From: Bifidobacteriaceae bacterium
GTDB taxonomy: Bacteria; Actinomycetota; Actinomycetes; Actinomycetales; WQXJ01
Direction of reading: 5' to 3'
DNA length: 13,540 nt
Assembly: GCA_031265345.1 (NCBI GenBank)
Contig: JAISCU010000144.1
Coordinates: 1-13,540 of the forward strand
Below are positions 1 through 5,519 of this stretch, in pieces (position 1 is the first letter of the stretch; the number at the start of each line of letters is the position of its first letter). A program made the translations under genes and the position numbers. Under the pieces are notes generated by a model. The model ran no database searches. It had not been told where the DNA came from and worked only from the letters and a program-made list of their open reading frames with translations.

Positions 1-315
1 CACTCATGTTCCAACGGTACCATCGCGCTATTTCAGGCGCCTGGTGCCTGTCAGCAAGCCGCAGACTTGCGCGTAGCATCTGTTGCCACGATCACCGCCC
101 CTTCGGCCAGCGCTTGCCCGGCGGCATCGGCGGCGGCCCTGCAGCGGCAGTCCAGGCCCGCTGCGGCGATCAGAGGCGTCCTCATGGCAGCGCTCCCCTT
201 CGGCGCGAAGAGGCAGTCAACGGGTCGCGGCTTTCGAACCAATTGGCCGTGGCGCCGCATGCCCCGGCCAGACATCTCACCGGACCACTCGCCCGCACGA
301 TTCCGACGCGAAAAC

Positions 316-334
316 TGTCTGCTCGGAGCAGACA
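316..334. promoter_or_regulatory. Perfect 19-bp palindrome, possible operator
   Basis: The sequence TGTCTGCTCGGAGCAGACA is a perfect inverted repeat: two 9-bp arms around a single central G. It lies about 100 bp upstream of the GTG start at 432, in a stretch with no believable gene. Short perfect dyads with a 1-nt centre suit a dimeric repressor such as the TetR, LacI or GntR families. No T-run follows, so a terminator is unlikely. Its function is inferred only. Confidence 0.45.
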
Positions 335-378
335 ATCCGCCAGGTCAACGCTGTTACGCTGGCCGAAACACCGCCTGC

Positions 379-404
379 GGCTCGCCACCATGGTGGCCGC
401 AGCC
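379..404 (+). promoter_or_regulatory. Palindrome/stem-loop just upstream of the zinc-ribbon gene
   Basis: GCCACCATGGTGGC (384-397) is a perfect 14-bp palindrome. It is flanked by GGCT (379-382) and AGCC (401-404), which can extend the stem with small internal loops. It ends about 16 bases before the AAGGAG ribosome binding site at 420-425, so in the mRNA it would be a leader hairpin; in DNA it could be a second operator. No role is proven. Confidence 0.35.
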
Positions 405-431
405 CCTGACTAGTGATCGAAGGAGATTACC

Positions 432-950
432 GTGAGCAATCAGATTCCGAGCCTCTTCCAGTTGAGATGCCCGAATTGCGGGAACGGCGATTACACCCCG
501 CTCGGGAAGAAGCGCAACATGGCGCAGCAGTTCGCGACGGGGTTCAGCCTCGGCGCCGCCCCGCTGCTGGCCGCCGTGGTGATGAACCAGCAGGCCAAGG
601 ACCTGGTGACCATAGCGCCGCTGCAATACAAGTGCGCCGGGTGCAACAAGAAGTACGAGTCGCCGCCCCTGGCCGCGGACCCCTCCGAATTTCTTCCCCA
701 GCCCTGCGTCGTCAATTTCACCAGGGCGAAGATGTTCCAAGGCTCGGCCGGCACCCACACGGTCTACCTGAACGGGGTCCCCATCCAGACCTTGAAGAAC
801 GGCGAGTCGTTCGCCTTCCAGACCATCCTGCGTTGGAACACGCTGTTCGCCGGATTCGGGAACGGTCTGGTGTTCCGCGTCAAGCACAGGTTCGAGGCCC
901 CGCCCGGCGGCACGGTCAACGTCCTGTTCGATGGCGCCTTCCGCGCCTGA
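432..950 (+). CDS. Zinc-ribbon protein with C-terminal beta-rich domain
   Basis: I do not recognise a named family. The 172-residue product has two CxxC knuckles, C13-P-N-C16 and C68-A-G-C71, which together make a plausible four-Cys zinc ribbon. They are separated by about 50 residues containing a hydrophobic stretch (about 35-50, FATGFSLGAAPLLAAVV) that could be a short membrane-associated helix or a buried helix. The C-terminal half (about 95-172) is predicted beta-rich and contains VYLNGVPIQTLKNGES, resembling small beta-sandwich domains that carry a short LNG...LKNG hairpin. The start is GTG at 432 because AAGGAG lies 6 bases upstream and homologous-looking sequence begins there. It stands alone, with two palindromes in front and a weak terminator overlapping its stop. 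The coding call is secure; the function is unknown. Confidence 0.8.
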   Translation: MSNQIPSLFQLRCPNCGNGDYTPLGKKRNMAQQFATGFSLGAAPLLAAVVMNQQAKDLVTIAPLQYKCAGCNKKYESPPLAADPSEFLPQPCVVNFTRAKMFQGSAGTHTVYLNGVPIQTLKNGESFAFQTILRWNTLFAGFGNGLVFRVKHRFEAPPGGTVNVLFDGAFRA

Positions 951-972
951 CCGGCTGCGGCGTCTTCTTTTT
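941..972 (+). terminator. Weak intrinsic terminator after the zinc-ribbon gene
   Basis: CCGC at 941-944 can pair with GCGG at 957-960, extended by a G-U pair, across a loop that spans the stop codon. The stem is followed by a pyrimidine-rich tract with a run of five T (968-972). The stem is short, so this is a tentative call. Confidence 0.35.
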
Positions 973-1043
973 CGCCTCCGATGCCGCCCGGTCGGCAACC
1001 AGCGTTGGCGCAGGTAGACGGGTGAGCGGCATCGGGCGCGTGG

Positions 1044-1049
1044 TATGTT
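1044..1049 (+). promoter_or_regulatory. Possible -10 element for a leaderless transcript
   Basis: TATGTT fits an actinobacterial -10 box (TANNNT). It ends 7 bases before the ATG at 1057, which has no Shine-Dalgarno sequence. If the box is used, transcription would start at or next to that ATG and the message would be leaderless. No good -35 is visible. The same bases include an upstream in-frame ATG at 1045. Confidence 0.3.
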
Positions 1050-1056
1050 TTCTGGC

Positions 1057-1668
1057 ATGAATCCGTCCGAATATCCCGACGCGGATCGGGTGCTCGCGGA
1101 CCTCGGCGGCCCATTGGTGAGGTCCTTCGTCGATGCGGTGGATGGTGCCCGCGACGATTACGCCGCCTTGCGCGAATGGCATCCGGACTGGTTCCCGAGC
1201 TTCACGAACCGTTTCACGGCCAACTTCCTCCACGAGCGGATCTGGGACCGCTTGGTCCGCGTTGTCATCGACATGGAAGGCGTTCACGTCACAGACGCCG
1301 AGCCGACGCGGGAACTCCACTCCGGCACCACCTACCTCATCCGGATCAAGCGGCACCATGCCGGTGACCGGATCTCGGCCTACCCGACGGATGCCTCTCG
1401 GGCGTTCTGGTCCAATCGTGTGGTCACGTTGGACGGAATGGAATCGTGGAGCCTGGCGCTCGGATACTACTGGGACGGCGACGAGCGGTCGGTCGGGGAC
1501 GCGACATTATCCTTCCGGGATGGCAAGGATAATCCGATCTGGGCGGTTCGATTGCACAGGGCCCCGGGGTCTGTGACCAGCTTCTCCTGGTCGCCGCTCG
1601 CTCCAGACCTTCCCGAGATCGACCTCAGCGGAGTCGCGTTCGGCACCGAGGAAGCGTTAGGACAATGA
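1057..1668 (+). CDS. Uncharacterised protein paired with ImmA/IrrE peptidase; candidate toxin
   Basis: The 203-residue soluble protein has no signal peptide, no membrane segment and no domain I can name. Visible features are an aromatic/acidic N-terminal part (WHPDWFPSF about 45-53) and a central basic/aromatic block (SGTTYLIRIKRHH about 107-120, then ISAYPT and AFW). Its stop overlaps the start of the HTH-peptidase gene in ATGA, so the two are translationally coupled. By analogy with two-gene modules in which an XRE-ImmA/IrrE antitoxin follows a ~200-residue toxin (RosmerTA is a described example), this is the toxin candidate; that is inference from context. The start could be ATG 1045 or 1057; neither has an SD. 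I chose 1057 because a TATGTT -10 box would put the transcript start there. A perfect 9-bp inverted repeat lies inside the gene at 1506-1533. Confidence 0.75.
   Translation: MNPSEYPDADRVLADLGGPLVRSFVDAVDGARDDYAALREWHPDWFPSFTNRFTANFLHERIWDRLVRVVIDMEGVHVTDAEPTRELHSGTTYLIRIKRHHAGDRISAYPTDASRAFWSNRVVTLDGMESWSLALGYYWDGDERSVGDATLSFRDGKDNPIWAVRLHRAPGSVTSFSWSPLAPDLPEIDLSGVAFGTEEALGQ
1506..1533 (+). repeat. Inverted repeat inside the candidate toxin gene
   Basis: ATTATCCTT (1506-1514) and AAGGATAAT (1525-1533) are perfect reverse complements around a 10-nt spacer. The arms are A/T-rich compared with the surrounding gene. They could form a hairpin in the mRNA or serve as a DNA-binding dyad. Confidence 0.5.
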
Positions 1669-2708
1669 AGGGCGGCATCGGCGATGCGATTCTTGTCCTA
1701 AGACGCGCCGCTGGCGTCACGCAGGAGAAACTGGCCGAGGCGGTCGGGATCACACAGGCGGCGCTCTCCCGGTACGAAAACGGCATGCGCGAGCCTGATG
1801 ACCGCGCGGTTGAGGCGCTCAGCCAGGCGCTGCGGGTCACTTCGGATCTCATTCGGCACGGGTTCCGATTGGAGGGAGGGATGGCGGCCGACGCGCACAT
1901 GCGACGGCGGGGAGCAGCGAAGCCATCGGACTGGAAGCGCGTCGAGGCACGTCTGAACGCGGCACGCATGCACTCGTCATTCCTATTGGAACGCATCTCG
2001 ATGAATCCGCAGAACCACGTCATCCAAATCGATCCCGACGAGCACGCGCCGGAGGAGGCGGCGGCGCTGTTGCGAGCCGCCTGGCGAATGCCTATCGGCC
2101 CTGTGCGTAACGCCATTCGCTGGATCGAATCGGCTGGCGTGATCGTCATCCAGGAGGACTTCGGCACCCGGCGCATCGACGGAATGTCCCAATGGGCGGG
2201 CGACCACGCCATCCTATTCCTCAACGGTGCGCTGCCCACGGATCGTCGGCGCTGGACGGTCGCGCACGAGCTGGGACACCTTGCCTTGCACGGACGGTCG
2301 TTCGGCTTGGATGCCGAGGACCAAGCGGACCGGTTCGCCGCAGCGTTCCTCATGCCCGCGCATGTGATCAGCCCTGAACTGACGAACCTGTCCCTCGGGA
2401 AAGTCCTGGACCTGAAAGTCGAGTGGGGGGTATCGATGCAGGCGATCTTCGAGCGCGCCTACGATCTGGGCAAGGTGACTATCGAGGACCGTCAGAGGTT
2501 CCACCACCAAATGGGCCAACGGGGTTGGAAGGCGCGCGAACCCGGTGCAGACCTGCTCCCGCCGGAGGAACCGGAACTAGCGGCATCGATCAGCCGTCGC
2601 TTGGACCAATCCGGGCTCACCAGATCCGAAATCCTTCAGTTGATCGGCTCCCTTGAAGGCGACACGACGCTTTTCGACCCGCCGCGCGCTGTGCTCCACC
2701 TCGTGTAG
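1665..2708 (+). CDS. XRE-family HTH / ImmA-IrrE zinc metallopeptidase; candidate antitoxin
   Basis: This is a 347-residue fusion of a DNA-binding and a protease domain. Residues about 8-62 form an XRE helix-turn-helix (VTQEKLAEAVGITQAALSRY and following). Residues about 130-260 are an ImmA/IrrE (DUF955, COG2856) domain with the zinc-protease signature HELGH at 201-205 (H201 and H205 ligands, E202 catalytic) and the downstream E218-x-x-A221-x-x-F224-A signature that supplies the third ligand. Peptidase residues appear intact. A C-terminal tail (about 290-347) has no recognised domain. Such proteins typically repress their own operon and are derepressed through cleavage, or act as antitoxins. 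The start overlaps the upstream stop (ATGA) and is preceded by GAGGAAG and AGGA. It is convergent with the lipoprotein gene, 19 bp away. The family assignment is firm; the antitoxin role is inferred from pairing. Confidence 0.92.
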   Translation: MKGGIGDAILVLRRAAGVTQEKLAEAVGITQAALSRYENGMREPDDRAVEALSQALRVTSDLIRHGFRLEGGMAADAHMRRRGAAKPSDWKRVEARLNAARMHSSFLLERISMNPQNHVIQIDPDEHAPEEAAALLRAAWRMPIGPVRNAIRWIESAGVIVIQEDFGTRRIDGMSQWAGDHAILFLNGALPTDRRRWTVAHELGHLALHGRSFGLDAEDQADRFAAAFLMPAHVISPELTNLSLGKVLDLKVEWGVSMQAIFERAYDLGKVTIEDRQRFHHQMGQRGWKAREPGADLLPPEEPELAASISRRLDQSGLTRSEILQLIGSLEGDTTLFDPPRAVLHLV

Positions 2709-2727
2709 AGACGCTGGAGGGCATTCC

Positions 2728-3204
2728 CTATGCTTGCTTCAGGTCGAGGCGGGTCGCCACATCGGCGATTGTGAAGGTGTCCTCTCCGCTCTTGCCGACC
2801 TCCCCTTCCGTGACCGGGAAGACTCCTTGACCCGGCGACACGACGCTCGCTTTGGCGTCCTCGAACAGGTTCACGAACATCACGTATTGGCCGCCTGCCT
2901 TCACCTCGACCCGCCGACCGGTGGCTGACGCAGGCACGCCGATGACCAGTTCGGACTCAGCGATCTTGGGGTCGCTCGCGATCACCGTGGCGGAGCATTG
3001 GTTGATTCCTGCCTCGTCGCCCTCGCCCGGATCGACTCGCTCGACCTCGACGTAGACAGCCGCGTCCGACCCTTCCTGGATCGCCGCCGCCGAGTCGTAC
3101 CACGGCCAATCCCCGGTCTCCCGGGGCGCGCTCGAACAAGCGCCCAAAGCCAGCGGCGCCACCAAACTCAGTGCCGCGGCCACTGCCGCGCTCATGCGTT
3201 TCAT
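2728..3204 (-). CDS. Predicted lipoprotein of unknown function
   Basis: The 158-residue protein has a type II signal peptide: MKRM, a hydrophobic core (about 5-19), then the lipobox L20-G-A-C23, so the mature protein would be lipid-anchored at C23 on the outer face of the membrane. The remainder (about 35-158) is probably a single beta-rich domain, with alternating Val-rich strands (AAVYVEVERV, RRVEVKAGGQYVMFVNLF). I recognise no enzyme motif; it may be an OB-like or binding domain. A possible longer reading frame extends upstream to 3264, but ATG 3204 is chosen because it begins the signal peptide and has GGGAGGA at the right distance. An 11-C tract lies 82 bp upstream. The neighbouring minus-strand gene also encodes an exported protein, and the two may belong together. 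Confidence 0.85.
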   Translation of the reverse strand: MKRMSAAVAAALSLVAPLALGACSSAPRETGDWPWYDSAAAIQEGSDAAVYVEVERVDPGEGDEAGINQCSATVIASDPKIAESELVIGVPASATGRRVEVKAGGQYVMFVNLFEDAKASVVSPGQGVFPVTEGEVGKSGEDTFTIADVATRLDLKQA

Positions 3205-3339
3205 GATTCGTCCTCCCACCGATAGATAAAGCAATCTCACTGCGCTTGACTGTGGGACGAACAACCACCAGCCTATCCGGAGATGCCCCCCCCCCCGGCA
3301 ATTCCGGACAATGCTGTGACGCCGCCGCTGAAGGGGTGA
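3205..3339 (-). promoter_or_regulatory. Upstream region of the lipoprotein gene with 11-C homopolymer
   Basis: This 135-bp gap between two minus-strand genes contains an uninterrupted run of eleven C at 3286-3296 (eleven G on the coding strand), next to a small CCGG-centred dyad. Downstream, toward the lipoprotein start, are several A/T-rich stretches that could hold the -10 element, but no clear -35/-10 pair stands out. Long G/C runs slip during replication, so the tract could change promoter spacing. Confidence 0.4.
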
Positions 3340-4026
3340 CTAGCGCGGCCCCGCCGCGAGCGGCTTGGCGTCCGTCCAATGCGACACTTGCTCATCGAAA
3401 CGCGCGCTCACAACCTCCAACGGAAAACCGATCGCGCCAGCCGCCGGTTGCGCTGGGTTGTCGTCGGAAGTCCCTACCCAGATTGAACTGAAATCTGAGC
3501 TCACACCAACCATCGTGATGTCTCTCACCCCTTGCCGAGCAGCCCATTCTTGGTCGTCGTCCAGGATTTCGGCGACTTTGTGCCGTGCTTCAGATTCGGT
3601 CCACGGCACGCCCTCGGTCTTGATTTCCCAGGGCAACCGCTGTTCCCGCAAACGATCGACCGCAGCGAAGAAAGCTTCGAGTCGTTCGGCAGGTGCCGTC
3701 TCGGCGTAATGGACGATCACGGTGTGTGCTTCGCGGTCAAGCGCCACTCCAGACCACACGTCCGGGAAGGCCTTGTCTAGCGGCGCCTGCAAGACTGGCG
3801 CGAGGGTGCCGTCCGACTCCCAGTTCTTCGCCAGGCCCGCGTCGTTGAGTTCGCCCAGCGCCGCGTCCACGTCGTCTTCCTCCTGGTCCGTCACGGGTCC
3901 GGCCGCGACCGGGGCCGATGATCGATTTAGACCGGCGACTGGCCCAGCGGAAGCCGATGACGCCAGAACCAAGCCGATCATGAGCGCCAAGCCTGCAGAA
4001 GTGAGGCTCTTTGGCGTGATACGCAT
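3340..4026 (-). CDS. Secreted protein of unknown function
   Basis: The 228-residue protein has a clear Sec signal peptide: MRITPK, a hydrophobic segment (about 10-22) and a cleavage site after A-S-A27. After a low-complexity acidic stretch (about 45-55) comes a mixed alpha/beta region (about 75-130). FPDVWSGVALDREAHTVIVHY, read as two adjoining parts, has the look of the pro-region of secreted actinobacterial S1 proteases, but no protease catalytic triad follows, so that likeness is weak. The C-terminal part (about 140-215) contains alternating hydrophobic residues consistent with strands. The start ATG 4026 is chosen for the signal peptide and the GGAAGGGG ribosome site; a longer frame to 4275 is not credible. 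Two TTGACA boxes lie upstream. The gene precedes the lipoprotein gene by 135 bp in the same direction. Confidence 0.85.
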   Translation of the reverse strand: MRITPKSLTSAGLALMIGLVLASSASAGPVAGLNRSSAPVAAGPVTDQEEDDVDAALGELNDAGLAKNWESDGTLAPVLQAPLDKAFPDVWSGVALDREAHTVIVHYAETAPAERLEAFFAAVDRLREQRLPWEIKTEGVPWTESEARHKVAEILDDDQEWAARQGVRDITMVGVSSDFSSIWVGTSDDNPAQPAAGAIGFPLEVVSARFDEQVSHWTDAKPLAAGPR

Positions 4027-4068
4027 GTTGTTCCCCTTCCCCGCGTGGGACGAAACCAGTTGCAGATG

Positions 4069-4112
4069 TGTCAAAAGGGTATCAACCATCGCGGCTCGCC
4101 CGGAGGTGTCAA
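4069..4112 (-). promoter_or_regulatory. Twin TTGACA boxes upstream of the secreted-protein gene
   Basis: On the minus strand, TTGACA occurs at 4112-4107 and again at 4074-4069, each within the longer direct repeat CTTTTGACAC, 38 bp apart. Each is a perfect sigma-70-type -35 hexamer. A GATGGT about 16 bases after the first box could be its -10. Alternatively, the pair is a directly repeated operator. The secreted-protein start lies 43 bp beyond the second box. Confidence 0.4.
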
Positions 4113-4300
4113 AAGCGTCGATGGCATGAAGCCGCTCGGTCGTGACGGGTGGTCGCCTTCGACGGGACAGAACGTCTCGGTCAGTTGAGGCATGGGACGC
4201 CAGGGACCCGACGGCAACCACCTGGGTCCAGCCAACGAGCCGCAAGCGGGTGGCCGCTCGCGCCGAAAGACGCAAACCCTGGCTCTCGTGTGCGAGAGTC

Positions 4301-4528
4301 AGGGAATTTGTCTTTTCCGCAGGCCTGTCTCCGGCGAGTTCCAGGGAATTTGTCTTTTCCTATTCGTGTCCTTTTCGAGCCGACCCCGCTGACCTGAGGT
4401 TTCACCGGCCCGCGCGACGGATGCCTCCAACAGAAAGACAAATTCCCTGGCACTCGCTGAAATCCGTCCGGGACAAAAGCCGAATCTCCTGGATGTCGCG
4501 CGCGAGAGCCAGGGGATTTGTCTTTTCG
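4301..4528. repeat. Five copies of a short interspersed repeat in both orientations
   Basis: The core CAGGGAATTTGTCTTTTC appears near-exactly at 4301-4318 (+, lacking the first C), 4341-4360 (+), 4432-4450 (-) and 4509-4528 (+, one GA-to-GG change). A degenerate copy lies at 4471-4492 (-). The better copies share a left flank CGAG followed by 3-4 variable bases, giving a unit of about 26 bp. A partial GTGTCCTTTTC at 4366-4376 may be a sixth remnant. Spacing is irregular (about 20 to 90 bp), unlike CRISPR. I see no copy outside this gap in the window. Confidence 0.85.
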
Positions 4529-4706
4529 CCGCCGATTCGGCGCGCCCGCGCACACCCGAACTTCTCCATGGGCACCGTCGGTCAGATCACGGTCAGCCAC
4601 CGGCGACGCCGCGCCAGCCAGTGCTCGGGCCAAGGACTGGTAATTCACCGAGTGTTGAGATAGTGTGACCGCAGTCGTTCCAGCCACCTCCAGCCAAGGA
4701 CCGTCA

Positions 4707-5519
4707 ATGCCCCAGCCGCGCAACCGGTCGCGAAACCAGCCGTCCACCCCGGCGGCCGGGTCGAACGAACCCATCCCGGTAGCCTCGCGTGCCGCAGAGC
4801 TGAAAGCCTCGGAACCGACGGCCGCAGAACCAGCCGTCGCGGAGTTCATCGTTACGGAACCCACCGTCGCGGAACTCGACGTCGCGGAGTTCACCGTTGC
4901 AGAGCCCACCAACCAAGACCAGCCCAAACCCGGACGCCGTCCCGGCCCCACCACCACCGCCCAGGCGATCCTCAGGCACGCCCGCCAATTGTTCTCGCTG
5001 AACGGCTACGCCAAGACCACGCTGCGCGACATCGCGGAGGCCGCAGGCGTCGACGCGAAGCTGATCTTCCATTTCTTCGGTTCCAAGCGCGGCCTGTTCG
5101 ATGCCGCCACCGAGGTCCCGCTGGACCCGGACATGCCCGCCCTGGCCGAGTTCCGGAATTCGACCGAGGACCCGGTCAGGCGGCTGGCCAGGATGTACTT
5201 CACGCTGTGGGGCACCGACGAGGTGGCCCAGGCGCTGTCCGCCATCATCATCGAGGCGGCGCACGACCCGGCCGCCGCAAGGGCCATGGCACGGTTCATG
5301 TACACCTGGGTGGGCGGACCGCTGGTCGAGGAACTCGGCGTCGATCAGCCGGAACTACGCCTCAGGCTGATGGTCGGATTCATGGCCGCCATCGCCCTGC
5401 AGCGCCACTTCGATCCCCATTGCATGTTGGCGGCCCTGACGCTGGAGCAGGTGGTGGACCTGGCCGAACCGACCATGCGGTTCGTCCTGGCCAGCCCTCT
5501 CCACCAGGAGGCCGCATGA
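4707..5519 (+). CDS. TetR-family transcriptional regulator with repeat-built N-terminal extension
   Basis: The 270-residue product (from ATG 4707) has a TetR N-terminal helix-turn-helix at about 83-133 (AQAILRHARQLFSLNGYAKT, then TLRDIAEAAGVDAKLIFHFF and GSKRGLF), followed by an all-helical ligand domain to residue 270. Usual TetR proteins are about 190-220 residues. The excess is an N-terminal Pro/Ala/Glu-rich tail (about 1-75) that includes seven pentapeptides of xAExx type coded by a 15-bp tandem repeat. A GTG at 4665 is in frame, but ATG 4707 has AAGGA six bases upstream, and a TAGTGT -10-like box at 4661 would make the GTG untranscribed. The stop overlaps the next start (ATGA), so it is co-transcribed with, and probably controls, the activase-like gene. 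Its ligand is unknown; an acyl-CoA is a guess from context. Confidence 0.9.
   Translation: MPQPRNRSRNQPSTPAAGSNEPIPVASRAAELKASEPTAAEPAVAEFIVTEPTVAELDVAEFTVAEPTNQDQPKPGRRPGPTTTAQAILRHARQLFSLNGYAKTTLRDIAEAAGVDAKLIFHFFGSKRGLFDAATEVPLDPDMPALAEFRNSTEDPVRRLARMYFTLWGTDEVAQALSAIIIEAAHDPAAARAMARFMYTWVGGPLVEELGVDQPELRLRLMVGFMAAIALQRHFDPHCMLAALTLEQVVDLAEPTMRFVLASPLHQEAA
4806..4910 (+). repeat. 15-bp tandem repeat, seven units, inside the TetR gene
   Basis: Seven consecutive 15-bp units of the pattern GTCGCGGAGTTCACC encode A-S-E-P-T, A-A-E-P-A, V-A-E-F-I, V-T-E-P-T, V-A-E-L-D, V-A-E-F-T and V-A-E-P-T. The unit is a multiple of three, so copy-number change would keep the frame and lengthen or shorten the disordered tail in front of the DNA-binding domain. 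Confidence 0.8.
5506..5519 (+). promoter_or_regulatory. Ribosome binding site and ATGA overlap fixing the activase start
   Basis: AGGAGG at 5506-5511 lies 4 bases before the ATG at 5516, and the TetR stop TGA (5517-5519) overlaps that ATG. This fixes the start against the in-frame extension back to 5207, which would lie wholly within the TetR gene, and implies translational coupling. Confidence 0.85.

Larger units (their letters stand above)
1..431. other. Region without a convincing gene; contains two palindromes
   Basis: Several overlapping open frames cross this stretch on both strands, but none shows a recognisable domain, a good ribosome binding site or a credible protein composition (they are Arg/Pro/Ala-rich, as expected for chance frames in high-GC DNA). 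The least implausible is a minus-strand frame ending near 51, whose last ~44 codons are G/C-rich at third positions; I cannot assign it. The clear structure here is two perfect palindromes at 316-334 and 384-397, listed separately. This is probably the 5' regulatory region of the zinc-ribbon gene at 432, perhaps with eroded sequence further left. Confidence 0.5.
4027..4706. other. Long non-coding region with short repeat array
   Basis: About 680 bp separate divergent genes. Open frames cross it on both strands, but they are built from the repeats (they translate as recurring short peptides) and lack starts with ribosome sites, so I do not call them genes. Contents are the promoter boxes near 4069-4112, a CTCTCG-TGTG-CGAGAG hairpin at 4283-4298, five repeat copies at 4301-4528, and the promoter region of the TetR gene. 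A possible -10 TAGTGT lies at 4661-4666, about 40 bases ahead of the chosen start. Confidence 0.6.

Noticed and set aside
6..413. Plus-strand 135-codon frame at the left edge
   Set aside because: Composition is Arg/Pro/Ala/His-rich without motifs, and other frames overlap it equally; no ribosome site.
2709..2727. Shared terminator between the convergent genes
   Set aside because: The gap is only 19 bp and the sole possible stem (AGGG/CCCT) is too short.
4301..4528. CRISPR array
   Set aside because: Copies are in both orientations, spacing is irregular and the unit is degenerate; no cas genes are nearby.
4142..4663. Open frames on both strands across the 4027-4706 gap
   Set aside because: They consist largely of the short repeat read in different frames, lack ribosome sites and have no domain.
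4665..4706. GTG start for the TetR gene at 4665
   Set aside because: It has no good ribosome site and overlaps a likely -10 box; ATG 4707 has AAGGA at six bases.
5207..5515. In-frame 103-codon extension of the activase gene
   Set aside because: It lies wholly within the TetR gene and reads as a shadow peptide. ATG 5516 has AGGAGG and the ATGA overlap, and family-like sequence begins there.
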